Part shown: one piece after another, positions 1-7,833 of the stretch | Layout: the number at the start of each line of letters is the position of its first letter | Position numbering within the stretch: position 1 is the first letter of the stretch | Origin: Candidatus Kaiserbacteria bacterium RIFCSPHIGHO2_02_FULL_55_25 | Lineage (GTDB): Bacteria > Patescibacteriota > Minisyncoccia > Phycocordibacterales > UBA2100 | NCBI GenBank assembly: GCA_001781335.1 | Contig: MFLL01000006.1 | Coordinates: forward strand, 1 to 35,827 | Reading direction: 5' to 3' | Length of the DNA stretch: 35,827 nucleotides | Notes under the pieces: generated by a model | What the model was told of the DNA's origin: nothing | Seen by the model: the letters and a program-made list of their open reading frames with translations, nothing else | The model's database searches: none | Position numbers and translations under genes: made by a program

Positions 1-71
1 ATTTTCACGTCTTCCGGATGGTCTACGAGTGCCTTGATAACGTATTCCAGAAATTGCTGATCGCGTTCCAT
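1..71 (-). CDS. khpA: KH-domain RNA-binding protein KhpA/YlqC-like, N-terminal fragment (runs off window)
   Basis: Minus-strand translation MERDQQFLEYVIKALVDHPEDVK matches the KhpA/YlqC N-terminus; sits downstream of rpsP as in the common rpsP-ylqC order. Confidence 0.8.
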   Translation of the reverse strand, partial: MERDQQFLEYVIKALVDHPEDVK

Positions 72-118
72 ATCCGAATAGTCTGTAGTTAGTAGTAAGT
101 AGTTAGTAGTATAGCAAA

Positions 119-565
119 CTACTCTGTTTTCGCCTCTGCGGGAGCTTCGGCCTTTGTCTCCTCTTTGGCCTCTTCAACTGCAGGCGCCGCCGCTCCTGCC
201 TCCGGCGCGACGGCTTCAGCCGGAGCCTCTTCCTTTACCGGTTCAACAGGCGCCGCTTGGGACTCGCCCTGCGTAGCCTCCGGCGAAGCAGGAGCCTTGA
301 ATGCAGGAAGCACGTTAATCTTCTTGCCCTTCAAAATGCCGACGGAGACGAGCATGTTGTGCACGGTCGCGCTCGGCTGTGCGCCGACCGAGAGCCAGTG
401 CTTGATTTTGCCCTCGTCGAGCTTGCGCTCCTTGCTGCGGGGGTTGTAGGTACCGACGATGTCGGTAAAGTTACCCGTTTTGGTGCTTTCGGTGTGCTCA
501 ACGACAATAATCCGGTACGACGGCATATTAATGCGCCCGATTCTCTGCATTCGTATTTTCAACAT
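119..565 (-). CDS. rpsP: 30S ribosomal protein S16 with long Ala/Glu/Pro-rich C-terminal tail
   Basis: MLKIRMQRIGRINMPSYRIIVVEH...GTYNPRSKE...WLSVGAQPSATVHNML is the S16 signature; low-complexity acidic tail. Confidence 0.95.
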   Translation of the reverse strand: MLKIRMQRIGRINMPSYRIIVVEHTESTKTGNFTDIVGTYNPRSKERKLDEGKIKHWLSVGAQPSATVHNMLVSVGILKGKKINVLPAFKAPASPEATQGESQAAPVEPVKEEAPAEAVAPEAGAAAPAVEEAKEETKAEAPAEAKTE

Positions 566-571
566 CGCGAC

Positions 572-600
572 ACTCTAGCAGAGTTGGCATCGATGGTCAA
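572..600 (-). promoter_or_regulatory. sigma70-like promoter of rpsP, TTGACC-17-TAGAGT, 6 nt from ATG
   Basis: -35 at 595-600, -10 at 572-577 (read on minus strand), spacer 17 nt. Confidence 0.6.
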
Positions 601-703
601 ATCGTGTTGTTTTAAGGCCCATGAGGGCAGCCCCTGGTTGGCACTTGCAAATACCCCCTTTTTCCTGTTTTATTGTGCCTCACATCGAAGGGGAGTAGAC
701 GAG

Positions 704-832
704 ATGCTCATTCGCAGACTTTTCGTGGCAACGGTTTTCTTTACAATCGCCGTTGCCGGCCTGAAATTGGCGGGCGTACCGATTGCTTCGGTGCCCGACT
801 ATATAGCGGCCACTGCAGTTGAACCGAACTGA
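704..832 (+). CDS. 42-aa small secreted or single-TM peptide
   Basis: ATG at 704 after GGGAG; MLIRRLFVATVFFTIAVAGLKLAGVPIASVPDYIAATAVEPN*; followed by a strong hairpin (843-873). Confidence 0.45.
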   Translation: MLIRRLFVATVFFTIAVAGLKLAGVPIASVPDYIAATAVEPN

Positions 833-842
833 TCCCGAACCG

Positions 843-873
843 GCCGCCCCGCTGAAGAAAACAGCGGGGCGGT
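843..873. terminator. GC-rich hairpin between the small ORF and the smc 3' end
   Basis: GCCGCCCCGCTG-AAGAAAA-CAGCGGGGCGGT; no strong U-tract on either strand. Confidence 0.4.
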
Positions 874-877
874 CAAT

Positions 878-3082
878 CTATTTGGCAACTCTTTCTGCTT
901 CTTCTAACTTTACGGAAAGTAACTTAGAGACTCCGTCCTGACTCATAGTGACCCCGTAGAGCTCACCGGCCGCGGCCATCGTGGCCCTGTTGTGCGTGAT
1001 GACGATGAGCTGACTCTTGCTCCCCAGCTCCTTAATCATGTCGGCATAGCGCTTGCTGTTGGCTTCGTCGAGCGCGGCATCCGTCTCGTCGAGAACCAAA
1101 AACGGCGGGGGATTCACCTGACTCATAGAAAAGATAAGCGCGATGGAAGTAAGCGCGCGCTCGCCGCCGGAGAGGACTTCGAGACCCTTCACCTTTTTAC
1201 GCGGGAGCGAAACCGATATTGAAAGCCCTGCATATAGTTCCTCCTCTTCACCGACAAAGTCTTCATCCTCATCATCCAATTCCTCGCGCGGCCCGCGCCG
1301 CTTGGGCTGTTCAATCGTGAGCTTGGCTTCCCCGCCGCCGAAGAGCTTCACGAAGAACCCCTTGAGCGCTTCGTTGATATGCTTGAGCCCATCCTTGAAT
1401 TTCTCGTCTATCGTCTTTTCCAGTTCCGTAATGATGTCTTTGAGCTTTGAGGCGGATGTTTCGAGGTCGATGAGTTCGCGCGCGAGAAATTCGTCGCGCT
1501 CTTTGGTCTGCGAGAATTCTTTGACGACCGCGTCGCCGTTACCCAAGCCTGATTCTTCTATCTTTATCTTGAGCCGCTCTATCTGCTTGCGCCGTTTCTC
1601 CTGTTCACTCCGGTCTTCCGAGAGCGCACCCTGCGGTATTTCCCCCCGCTCCCAGCCGGTGAGCGCGACGCCCGCGAGCGCGACTCCCTCTCGCACCTCC
1701 TCTTCGAAACGCTCACGCAGTGATTTGATACCCGTCCGCGCGGCGTTCACATTGTTGAGTTTTCCCTGTGCTTCGCGCAGCGTTGCCTCGTGCTCGATGA
1801 CGTCGCGCTCGGCGGCAAAGCTCGCTTCGCGGATGCGCGCGATTTCCTTGCGCATCGTATCTATCTCGCCCGTCAACACTTCTTGCTCATGTTTCTTTTT
1901 TACGAGTGCTACCGTCAGCTCTTCCACCTGCTGCTTGGCTTCGTGACTGGTGACGGGTGCGGCGCCGGAGAGCCCTTCGACGAACGATTTGATACGGGAG
2001 CGGATATGCGACAGTGCCGTACGCACAGTACTGATATCGTCGTTGTGTTCGATGTCGGAAATCGTGGAGTCGAGCTCGCGCGCGAATTGTCGCACATGCG
2101 GCACTGCGACGATTTGCTCCACGGTGACGGTATTGGCCTCGAGTGCGCCCTCGGCGCGGCCGAGCTCGCGTTGCATGTCCTCGCCCTCGCGACGCACTTC
2201 CACGAGTCGCGCTTCGCGGGCCTGCAATTTCTCATGCAGTTCGCTCGATTTCGATGTCCCATGCTTCCCCGCTCCGGCTACCGCGCGCAACTCCGTAAGA
2301 CGATGGCTGAGCGTCTTTGACTCAGCTTCGCGGGCGTGCGCCTCTTCGAGAAGTCGCGCGTCCTCCTGCGTTATCCACGCATTTTCGCGCGCGAGATAGT
2401 CGTTGAGTTTCGCGGCAAGTTCGTCTTTCATTTCCCGAGCTTTTTCTATCTTTTCCACCTGCGTACGGAGGAAATTGAGATGTGGAGCGATTTCGCGACG
2501 CAGAGATTTGGTCTTGTCTATATTCACCCCCGTTTCTTCGAGCTTGCGCTCGCTTTCGGCTTTTTTGTGCTGGTACAGTTTCAGTCCCAGCGCGTCTTCC
2601 ACCATCTCGCGCCGCTCTTTTGGCGAGGCATTGAGAATGCGGTCGGCCTCGCCCTGCGAAATGATTTGATATCCCGAGCCGCCGATATTGGCACCCGCGA
2701 GCAGGCGAATGACGTCTTTGAGGCGCACCACCGTGCCGTTGAGCAGATACTCATTTTGCCCATCGCGGTACACAATGCGCTCCACCACCACCTCTTTGAA
2801 ATCTATATCCAGCAGGCGCGTGAAATTGTCGAAGGTGACCTTGACCCCCGCACGATTGGCCCGCGCGAGCCCCGGCGAGCCGCCCCAAATCAGGTCCTCG
2901 CCTTTTTTGGAGCGCATGCTCTTCATCGACTGCTCGCCGAGCACGAAGCGGAACGCTTCGGCGACATTTGACTTGCCCGAGCCATTTGGCCCGACGATGG
3001 ATGAAATGCGGGATTGAAAAACGAGTTCGGTCTTTTTGCCGAAAGATTTAAACCCCGACAGCTCGATTGATTTCAGGTACAT
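878..3082 (-). CDS. smc: SMC-family ATPase, shortened (734 aa), no recognisable hinge
   Basis: Walker A GPNGSGKSN, signature LSGGERALTSIALIFS, Walker B PPFLVLDETDAALDEAN; coiled coil between heads but no SMC hinge motif. Confidence 0.88.
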   Translation of the reverse strand: MYLKSIELSGFKSFGKKTELVFQSRISSIVGPNGSGKSNVAEAFRFVLGEQSMKSMRSKKGEDLIWGGSPGLARANRAGVKVTFDNFTRLLDIDFKEVVVERIVYRDGQNEYLLNGTVVRLKDVIRLLAGANIGGSGYQIISQGEADRILNASPKERREMVEDALGLKLYQHKKAESERKLEETGVNIDKTKSLRREIAPHLNFLRTQVEKIEKAREMKDELAAKLNDYLARENAWITQEDARLLEEAHAREAESKTLSHRLTELRAVAGAGKHGTSKSSELHEKLQAREARLVEVRREGEDMQRELGRAEGALEANTVTVEQIVAVPHVRQFARELDSTISDIEHNDDISTVRTALSHIRSRIKSFVEGLSGAAPVTSHEAKQQVEELTVALVKKKHEQEVLTGEIDTMRKEIARIREASFAAERDVIEHEATLREAQGKLNNVNAARTGIKSLRERFEEEVREGVALAGVALTGWERGEIPQGALSEDRSEQEKRRKQIERLKIKIEESGLGNGDAVVKEFSQTKERDEFLARELIDLETSASKLKDIITELEKTIDEKFKDGLKHINEALKGFFVKLFGGGEAKLTIEQPKRRGPREELDDEDEDFVGEEEELYAGLSISVSLPRKKVKGLEVLSGGERALTSIALIFSMSQVNPPPFLVLDETDAALDEANSKRYADMIKELGSKSQLIVITHNRATMAAAGELYGVTMSQDGVSKLLSVKLEEAERVAK

Positions 3083-3098
3083 TTATTCCCCATTGTAC

Positions 3099-3134
3099 CA
3101 AAAAAGCGAAGCCCTGGATCCGTTCCGGGGCCTC
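3099..3134 (-). terminator. intrinsic terminator for the 124-aa membrane protein gene
   Basis: Minus strand GAGGCCCCGG-AACGGAT-CCAGGGCTTC then GCTTTTTT. Confidence 0.65.
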
Positions 3135-3144
3135 GACGTAGTTC

Positions 3145-3519
3145 TTACCGCCTCTCGCCAATCACACTCTTCATGCGCTGGCGTTGCTCAACCCTGCTTG
3201 CTCCGACCATCGTCGCCCATGCGAGCGGAATGCATCCGACTGTGATCCAAGAGAACGACTGTACCAACGGTGCCGGGTCCGAGAATTCGCTCGCAAAGAC
3301 GAAAGTCGTTCCAACGAGTGCCGTAGCAACTCTGGGCTTTTCGTCTCCTACCCTCCAAAGCAAGGCAACCGCGAGCACGGAAAACACAACCGCACAATTG
3401 AAAAGCGTCTTCGGGTCGACCGCGAGCGACAACAGCCAACCGCCGCAAAACGCGATGGCAAGGCCCGTGCAAAAAATCAGTGCCACCAGCATCGCCCACC
3501 TTCGACGATCCATCAGCAT
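3145..3519 (-). CDS. small multi-pass membrane protein, unknown function
   Basis: 124 aa, several hydrophobic segments; own terminator downstream. Confidence 0.6.
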   Translation of the reverse strand: MLMDRRRWAMLVALIFCTGLAIAFCGGWLLSLAVDPKTLFNCAVVFSVLAVALLWRVGDEKPRVATALVGTTFVFASEFSDPAPLVQSFSWITVGCIPLAWATMVGASRVEQRQRMKSVIGERR

Positions 3520-3580
3520 GAGCGCCTCCGTGTTTCTCGGGCCACTGTGCCACTACACGCCGCCGGTGGCAAGCGGTTTG

Positions 3581-4123
3581 CTATCCGGCCAACTTGTCGT
3601 CTTCTCTTTCTTTTTCTTTTGCCTTTTTGACCTCAAAGTCGGTGCCTGCGACAATCCTCAATTTGCCGGCCGCCCACGCGACATTTTCGAGAGCCGCGTC
3701 TCCGGCGCCTCGTCGCGCCGCGTCCTTGAGCTGTTCTTCCGAATTACCTTCTGGTTTCTTGCCCTCGCCGCGCCTCTTCTCTATTGCCATGTACAGCTGC
3801 TCAATGGCAATCATGCCTTTGACTGTATTCTTGGCCCGGAACGCGTCTACCGCGCTTCCTGCCATATGTTCCGTCAGTTCGCCGAAATCCACCTCACCGT
3901 ACAGCACGCGGAGTACTTTCGCGCCGAGCGCGCGACGACGCGGTACGCTATCATCCACGCTCTCTTTTACACTTGCGTCGAGTGGTCCGGCCACATCCGC
4001 CTCAAATCGTATTGCGTCCGTGATGCTGTTCATGCTGACGGTCGGAAGCGAGTCGGGAAGTAAAGGTTCCGGTTGTGACATCTTCTCAGCCTTTTTGAAG
4101 AAATTCTCAATGGGTTTTGCCAT
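3581..4123 (-). CDS. hypothetical protein, charged/helical, 180 aa
   Basis: Continuous ORF with plausible start in an otherwise unassigned minus-strand gap. Confidence 0.6.
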   Translation of the reverse strand: MAKPIENFFKKAEKMSQPEPLLPDSLPTVSMNSITDAIRFEADVAGPLDASVKESVDDSVPRRRALGAKVLRVLYGEVDFGELTEHMAGSAVDAFRAKNTVKGMIAIEQLYMAIEKRRGEGKKPEGNSEEQLKDAARRGAGDAALENVAWAAGKLRIVAGTDFEVKKAKEKEREDDKLAG

Positions 4124-4225
4124 ACAGAAATGATTTAGGCGGTTATAGTCCCATCGTCCCGCCTCAGCGGGGTTTGCACAAGGCCTCCGTGGGGACTACC
4201 GACCCGAGTCAAAATTTAGGGTATT

Positions 4226-4250
4226 GAGATTGAGGTTAAACCTCAATCTC
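4226..4250. repeat. REP-like palindrome, left flank of RAYT
   Basis: GAGATTGAGGTT-A-AACCTCAATCTC, perfect 12-nt arms. Confidence 0.9.
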
Positions 4251-4268
4251 TGGAGTATAATAGGTGTC

Positions 4269-4940
4269 ATGGCAAACCGGAAACCGATTCAGGTTGACGA
4301 ATGGTATCACTGCTACAATCGCGGAGTCGATAAACGAAAAGTGTTCCTTGAAGAAAGGGATTACGAGCGTCTTTTGCTTCATATGTTTCTTGGCAAAAGG
4401 TCGAAGCCAATACAGCTCTTCAACGCGAATGACCATCGGATCGAAACTATTTTAAAGGAGACCGAAAACACAACGAGGCCGGATATTGTTGAAATCGGTG
4501 CGTATGCGCTTATGCCGAACCACTTTCACTTTGTGCTGAAAGAAGTACAGGAGGGTGGCATCGCGCTCTTCATGCAAAAAGTATTCACTGGCTACACGAT
4601 GTATTTTAATCAGAAATACGCTCGTACCGGAGCACTATTTGCTGGTACGTTCAAGTCCAACCACGTTGCGGACGATCGGTATCTAAAGCATCTAGTCTCC
4701 TATGTACACCTAAATCCTGCCGAATTATTCGACCCGAAATGGAATGGAAAAAATGGCAATCTGGCTAAAATTGAAAAAGGTTTACGGGAGTATCCGTACT
4801 CAAGCCTGCCAGAATTCGCGGGGCAGATTCGGCCTCACAAATTGTTGCTCGGAGAATCGATATTTCGGCTTTTCGACACTATCCCATCAATACAGCAAAT
4901 GATTAGAGATGCAAAGACCTACGAAATCCTCAATTCCTGA
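4269..4940 (+). mobile_element. REP-associated tyrosine transposase (Y1/IS200-like, RAYT)
   Basis: HUH motif in ALMPNHFHFVL, catalytic Tyr in LKHLVSYVHLNP; palindromes on both sides. Confidence 0.92.
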
Positions 4941-4946
4941 GCTGTC

Positions 4947-4969
4947 AGATTGAGGTTTAACCTCAATCT
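4947..4969. repeat. REP-like palindrome, right flank of RAYT; overlaps last base of rnc stop
   Basis: AGATTGAGGTT-T-AACCTCAATCT; reverse complement of the left copy. Confidence 0.9.
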
Positions 4970-5658
4970 TACCAACCCTTGGCGGCAAGCGCCTTTTCGG
5001 CGGCGGCTTGTTCCGCCTCTTGTTTGCTTCTTCCCTCGCCGGTCGCTATCTTTTGCTCTCCTATGTAGGCCGCGACGACAAATGTCCGGTCGTGGTCGGG
5101 CCCGCTCTGCCCGGCCAATTCGTACGTCGGCGTCATTTTCATTTTCTCCTGCGAGATTTCCTGCAGTTTGCTCTTGGCGTCCTGCCAAAGGCGCTTCTCG
5201 ACGACCTCCTCGGTCTTGTGGAAAAGTTGCGCAGAAATAAAATTCTTCGCCGCGTCGTATCCGGAATCGAGGTAAAGCGCGCCGATGAGGGCCTCGAACG
5301 CGTTGGCAAGAATGATTTGTCGCGCGCGGCCGGTGTCGCGCGATTCGCCGCGACTCAGGAGCAGGTAGTCGTTCATGCCGAGCGCTGTCGCCGCGGCGGA
5401 GATGGATTGCGTATTCACAAGCGCCGCGCGATACGCGGTAAGCTCACCTTCCGGCTTCTCCGGATATTTGCCGTACAAAAATTCCGTCACGACGAGCTCC
5501 AAGACCGCATCGCCTAGAAATTCGAGACGCTCATTGTGCTCACGCCCCGGCGCACGGTTTTCGTTGAGATACGAGCGGTGCGTGAAGGCCTGCTCCAACA
5601 GGCTCGGCGTCTTGAAGCTATAACCGATTTTTGTTTCAAATGTTGAGAAGTCAGGCAT
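4969..5658 (-). CDS. rnc: Ribonuclease III
   Basis: HNERLEFLGDAVLELVVTEFLY, NAFEALIGALYLD, C-terminal dsRBD (YELAGQSGPDHDRTF...GRSKQEAEQAAAEKAL); ATG at 5658 (ORF extends to TTG at 5670). Confidence 0.95.
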   Translation of the reverse strand: MPDFSTFETKIGYSFKTPSLLEQAFTHRSYLNENRAPGREHNERLEFLGDAVLELVVTEFLYGKYPEKPEGELTAYRAALVNTQSISAAATALGMNDYLLLSRGESRDTGRARQIILANAFEALIGALYLDSGYDAAKNFISAQLFHKTEEVVEKRLWQDAKSKLQEISQEKMKMTPTYELAGQSGPDHDRTFVVAAYIGEQKIATGEGRSKQEAEQAAAEKALAAKGW

Positions 5659-5674
5659 GAGCTGTCGCAATTCT

Positions 5675-5763
5675 CAATTTACAATTTTCAATTTTCAGTT
5701 AATACCGGTGCAACATCAGACCTTGAAAATTGATTGAAAATTGTAAATTAAAAATTGTAAATT
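5675..5763. repeat. AT-rich imperfect inverted repeat plus short tandem repeat
   Basis: CAATTTACAATTTTCAATTTTCA (5675-5697) versus TGAAAATTGATTGAAAATTGTAAATT (5724-5749), then a second AAAATTGTAAATT. Confidence 0.7.
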
Positions 5764-6673
5764 ATTTACGACTCTTTTGCGCTAATAGATTAATTGCCCT
5801 AGTAACAACCGGAAGTATATCATCATAGAAATTCAAGTCGCCGACGGACGCGAGTGGGAACCACTGCGCGTCGTCGAGTCCGCCCTCTTTGCGGAGCGCA
5901 AGGTCGGCGAACGCGGCACGCGCGAGGAAATACGTCGCGTGGCGCTTTTTCTTGCCGCCGGTTGCCTTGCTGTCGTTGGCGATGTATTCATTTTCACCGA
6001 GCTGGTCTTCCACTTCCACCACAAGACCGATTTCCTCTTTCACTTTGCGGATGACCGCATCGGTGTGTTTTTCTTCGGGCTGGAGCTTGCCCTTGGAGAG
6101 CGTCCAATGGCCGAAGATATCGTGCACGAGCGCGAGGTACACCTCGTCCGGCTCACGCGCATAGACGACGGCGCCGACGAGGTGCTCGACCGGCATTTTG
6201 CCTGTCTTTTGCGGTGCTGCTTTGCGGGTGCCGCCCTCATCTTTTCCCGGCTCGCCGAGCTCGACATACACTGCGCCCAAAACGCCGTTTACAAAGCGTC
6301 CCGACGACGTGGAGCCGAAGCTCTTAGCGAGCTCTATCGCCTCGTTGATGGCGACTTTGGCCGGTACCTGCGCGCGGTCGGCGTACAAAAGCTCCGTGAG
6401 GCCGAGACGCAGGATGTTGCGGTCTATCGCACTGATTTTCTCAAGCGGCCACTCGGGTGCGGCGCGGACGATGACTTCGTCTATCTCCTTCTGCTTACTG
6501 ATAGCGGTCTGGAGAAGCTGTTTCATAAAAGGCATGTCACTCTCTCGCGCACCGAATTCTTTGCCGTAATCGGCGAGACGCCCGATGCATTCATCGAGAC
6601 CCATGTTTCCGTTTTGGTCGCGCTCGAAAAGTACCTGGAGGACGACGGAGCGTGCGAGATGTCTATTTGCCAT
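5762..6673 (-). CDS. nusB: NusB antitermination factor fused to a C-terminal NUDIX hydrolase domain
   Basis: N-term ARSVVLQVLFERDQN...SAIDRNILRLGLTELLY...VAINEAIELAKSFGSTSSGRFVNGVLGAV (NusB); C-term GKLQPEEKHTDAVIRKVKEEIGL (NUDIX box). Confidence 0.9.
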   Translation of the reverse strand: MANRHLARSVVLQVLFERDQNGNMGLDECIGRLADYGKEFGARESDMPFMKQLLQTAISKQKEIDEVIVRAAPEWPLEKISAIDRNILRLGLTELLYADRAQVPAKVAINEAIELAKSFGSTSSGRFVNGVLGAVYVELGEPGKDEGGTRKAAPQKTGKMPVEHLVGAVVYAREPDEVYLALVHDIFGHWTLSKGKLQPEEKHTDAVIRKVKEEIGLVVEVEDQLGENEYIANDSKATGGKKKRHATYFLARAAFADLALRKEGGLDDAQWFPLASVGDLNFYDDILPVVTRAINLLAQKSRK

Positions 6674-6748
6674 AAGAACAAGGAACTATACGCTCTATCT
6701 TACACTACTTGCGTGGAGCAAAAGTGAAGAGCGTGGAAAACTTATCAT

Positions 6749-7030
6749 CTATGCTTTTGCCGCGGTCGTCTCTTTCGTTTCTTTGGTTTCGGAACTCTGT
6801 CCGCTTTCGCGAAGCTCTTTCTGCTTTTTCTTGGTGCGGCGCTGTTCGCGCTGGGCTCTCGCGACGATATCCACCGCCACGCGCCCGTTGTACTTACCGC
6901 AGTTGGGGCACGCGCGGTGCGACTGACGGAGCGCCCCGCATGCACACGTAGAGACACGCGCCTTTTGGAGACCGTGATGTGAACGGCGTTTGCCTGTCTT
7001 TGAGCGGTTGACCCGCATTCGAACTACCAT
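6749..7030 (-). CDS. rpmF: 50S ribosomal protein L32 with charged C-terminal extension
   Basis: RVNRSKTGKRRSHHGL...CACGALRQSHRACPNCGKYNGR; exact start uncertain. Confidence 0.88.
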   Translation of the reverse strand: MVVRMRVNRSKTGKRRSHHGLQKARVSTCACGALRQSHRACPNCGKYNGRVAVDIVARAQREQRRTKKKQKELRESGQSSETKETKETTAAKA

Positions 7031-7128
7031 AGTTGGCACAATATACGGTATTAGTATGCGTTGGGCAAGGGCGGGCAATATTGAGCTGACACACGTTGGA
7101 CAAGGTTCTAGGGACTAGGGACTAGGTG

Positions 7129-7716
7129 TTAGAGAAGAATGCGGGAACAGAATGTCGCACGATGGATGTCGGAAAGCCCATCGCGGGTAATGGCGCGGCG
7201 ATGTGCGACAGTGCCATAGCCTTTGTGGACGTCGAATCCGTATGCCGGATACTGCGACGCAATCGCTACCATGTGCCGGTCGCGTATCACCTTGGCCGCG
7301 ATGGAGGCCATGGATATGACTGGCTCGGAATCGTCGCCACGGATGATGGTTTGTTGTGATGTAAATTGTTCCGGTGCCTTGAGACTGCCGTCGAGCCGAA
7401 TCTCGCACTCGTCGGCGCGCGCGCCGAGTTTCTCGAGCGTCGCCGCGAGCGCGGCGCGGATAGCGAATACGATGCCGTGAGTATCAATAATTGAGGCAGG
7501 AGAGAATGCGACCGCAAAAGACATCTGCCCGCTTTCGCGAAGCTCTTCGAAGCGCGTAAAAAGCGATTCGCGTTTCTTTTCGGATAATTTCTTGGAATCT
7601 TTGACCCCCTCGACGAGCGCAAAATCGAAATCAACAGGCACCATCACCGCGCCGACCGATACGGGCCCCGCGAGCGGCCCGCGCCCCGCTTCGTCGATAC
7701 CGATAAGGTATTTCAT
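7129..7716 (-). CDS. rnhB: Ribonuclease HII
   Basis: IGIDEAGRGPLAGPVSVGAV, DSKKLSEKKR, SMASIAAKVIRDR. Confidence 0.96.
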   Translation of the reverse strand: MKYLIGIDEAGRGPLAGPVSVGAVMVPVDFDFALVEGVKDSKKLSEKKRESLFTRFEELRESGQMSFAVAFSPASIIDTHGIVFAIRAALAATLEKLGARADECEIRLDGSLKAPEQFTSQQTIIRGDDSEPVISMASIAAKVIRDRHMVAIASQYPAYGFDVHKGYGTVAHRRAITRDGLSDIHRATFCSRILL

Positions 7717-7833
7717 GCCTCAATAGTACCAAGAGAAATGCCCTCTTTCGGAGAAAAAATCCCTGAAAAAAGAGGAGTGTATACTGCTCGTATGTCCCTC
7801 CTCCGCTAAAGCTACGGACGGGCAAGCGCGCGC

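Noticed and set aside
80-116. TAGTTAGTAGTA tandem repeat between khpA and rpsP
   Set aside because: Short AT-rich intergenic microsatellite; no further structure or function supported
1143-1946. 267-aa Ser-rich plus-strand ORF opposite smc
   Set aside because: Antisense shadow of the coiled-coil coding sequence; low-complexity composition and no start context
4146-4198. TAGTCCC...GGGACTA inverted repeat upstream of the first RAYT, with an inner CCCGC/GCGGG hairpin
   Set aside because: Arms are only 7 bp and spaced by 39 nt; could be chance or an ordinary terminator, not strong enough for a separate call
7106-7126. CTAGGGACTAGGGACTAGG tandem repeat downstream of rnhB
   Set aside because: Two short units only; likely intergenic slippage product
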